A stretch of 6,466 nucleotides of DNA from SCTG01 sp964384595. Its GTDB lineage: Bacteria > Nitrospirota > Nitrospiria > Nitrospirales > NS-4. Under the pieces are notes generated by a model that was not told where the DNA came from, ran no database searches, and saw only the letters and a list, made by a program, of their open reading frames with translations. Each line of letters starts with the position of its first letter. Position 1 is the stretch's first letter. A program made the position numbers and the translations under genes. This document shows positions 5,456-6,466 of this stretch, piece by piece. Location: assembly GCA_964384595.1 (NCBI GenBank), contig CAYLLY010000115.1, positions 1 through 6,466 on the forward strand, in the 5' to 3' direction.

Positions 5456-6463
5456 TCACCAGTTCGGGTTGATTGATGTCAGGAGCTTGAGCGTCGGCTC
5501 TTCCAGCTCGGCGAGCCGCCGGGCGCTCACGGCCGGGCGCTTGATGGACCCGGCGGGGAGCACCTCGCCGGCGTCCGCCTCGGGGATCAACGGGATCTCG
5601 TAATCCTGCATGACCAGGATGCGCTGGCCTTCCGGTGACAGGAGGAAGTCAATGAACTTCCGGGCGGCGTCCGGGTGCGCGGCGCCTTTGATGACCCCGG
5701 CGGCATTGGGGTTGATCGGCGTGCCGAGGCCGCTCCCGTCCTGATCCGGATAGACCACGCCGACGGGGAGGGCCATCTTCTTCGCGAGGTGGTAGTTGGG
5801 GGAATTGGTGAGGCCGAGCGCGAACTCGCCGCGCCCGACGCCCTGCCAGACTTCCGTGTTGTCCGTGAGAATCTTGAGGCCGTTGGCCTGCAGGCCCGTG
5901 AAATAGTCCTTGGCGAAGGTCTCGCCTTTCATCGCGACGATCGCGGCCGCCCACGCCAGCGAAGTCCGCTCGCGCGTCCCGGCGATGGCGAGCTGCCCCT
6001 TCCACTTGGGAGCGGTGAGCTCGAGGATCGACCGGGGCACGTCTTTCTCGGCTATGAGATTTTTGTTGTAGAGGATGACCCGCGCGCGCCCGGAAATGGC
6101 CGTCCAGGTTCCCGAGGCGCTCTTGAAGTCGTCCGGCACGGCCTTGGTCGCCGCCGACTGGTAGGGTTCCAGAAGCCCTTCCTTGGCGAGCACCTCCATG
6201 ATCCCGCCCTCGGTGGAGATGAACAGGTCGCCGCGCGGGCGGGTCTTTTCCATGCGGATCTCGTTGGCGAGGCCCGAGGTCTTGCCGATCTTCACATCCA
6301 CGGGAATGCCGGTCTGTTTCGTAAAGGCGTCCACGGCCGGCTTGAGCGCCTTTTCCTTGCGGCCCGAATAGATCACGAGCCGATCCGACGCGGCCTCGGC
6401 CGGAAGCGGGCACAGGGTCCCGCTCAAGCCCAGCAATAACGAGGCGGCGATTAATTTTTGCAC
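5456..6463 (-). CDS. periplasmic iron-type binding protein of the ABC importer (FbpA/FutA-like)
   Basis: This 335-residue protein begins with a signal peptide (MQK, hydrophobic run, cleavage predicted after PAEA near 24), then the pattern of extracellular binding proteins of the FbpA/FutA/AfuA group: VIYSGRKEKAL at 30-40, GDLFISTEGG at 78-87, LYNKNLI at 131-137, PKWKGQLAIAG at 152-162, IDFLLSPEGQ at 271-280. It should capture its ligand in the periplasm and deliver it to the FbpB-like permease. Tyr32 and Tyr132 align by eye with iron-ligand Tyr positions of FutA-type proteins, but the usual Tyr-Tyr pair is replaced: the segment reads TNSPNYHL (219-226) with a single Tyr224. The start used is GTG 6463, only 3 bases from the window edge; the frame is still open there, so a slightly longer protein is possible. 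First gene of the three-gene importer cluster visible here; its promoter lies outside the window. Confidence 0.88.
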   Translation of the reverse strand: MQKLIAASLLLGLSGTLCPLPAEAASDRLVIYSGRKEKALKPAVDAFTKQTGIPVDVKIGKTSGLANEIRMEKTRPRGDLFISTEGGIMEVLAKEGLLEPYQSAATKAVPDDFKSASGTWTAISGRARVILYNKNLIAEKDVPRSILELTAPKWKGQLAIAGTRERTSLAWAAAIVAMKGETFAKDYFTGLQANGLKILTDNTEVWQGVGRGEFALGLTNSPNYHLAKKMALPVGVVYPDQDGSGLGTPINPNAAGVIKGAAHPDAARKFIDFLLSPEGQRILVMQDYEIPLIPEADAGEVLPAGSIKRPAVSARRLAELEEPTLKLLTSINPNW

Positions 6464-6466
6464 TGT

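Noticed and set aside
1..6466. CRISPR array, tRNA, transposase or prophage genes
   Set aside because: No spaced direct repeats, tRNA-like folds or transposase motifs were seen. The Com-like gene alone is not evidence of a prophage, since the family is found on chromosomes.

Overview
The window looks like chromosomal DNA of a GC-rich Gram-negative bacterium: there are Sec signal peptides, a lipobox lipoprotein and an outer-membrane barrel ending in Phe. The style of the genes (an FMN-binding secreted protein with this N-terminus, a Com-like zinc ribbon, an OprO/P-type porin) would fit Nitrospirota (Nitrospira-like), but that is an impression and not a proof. All seven genes read leftwards on the minus strand, so the biological order runs from the right edge to the left edge. 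There are no tRNA, rRNA, CRISPR or insertion-sequence signals.

Right part (6463 to 2801): a complete, tightly packed ferric-iron-type ABC importer. The periplasmic binding protein (FbpA/FutA-like) is followed after 1 base by a fused two-domain permease (FbpB-like), which overlaps the ATPase (FbpC-like) by 4 bases. The binding protein has kept only one Tyr of the usual Tyr-Tyr iron-binding pair, so ferric iron is the best guess for the substrate but is not certain.

Middle (2800 to 2282): an AT-rich intergenic region of about 230 bp, quite unlike the GC-rich genes around it. It holds a candidate sigma-70 promoter, a weak hairpin with a T-run, and a 27-bp imperfect palindrome containing a good match to the Fur 7-1-7 consensus. 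It is followed by a tiny zinc-ribbon gene resembling phage Mu Com, and then a 111-bp leader in front of the porin. The last codons of the Com-like gene form a near-ideal Shine-Dalgarno sequence that has no start codon at a usable distance.

Left part (2281 to 1): a 453-residue outer-membrane porin with an N-terminal coiled coil; two long perfect hairpins in its 3' intergenic region; a small lipoprotein; and, overlapping it by 7 bases, the start of a secreted FMN-binding-domain protein that runs off the left edge.

Read together, the genes could form a path from outer membrane (porin), through periplasm (binding protein, FMN-binding redox protein, lipoprotein) to cytoplasm (ABC importer), controlled by iron. 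Only the ABC importer part is firmly supported. The link to the porin and the flavoprotein rests on gene order and the Fur-like site.
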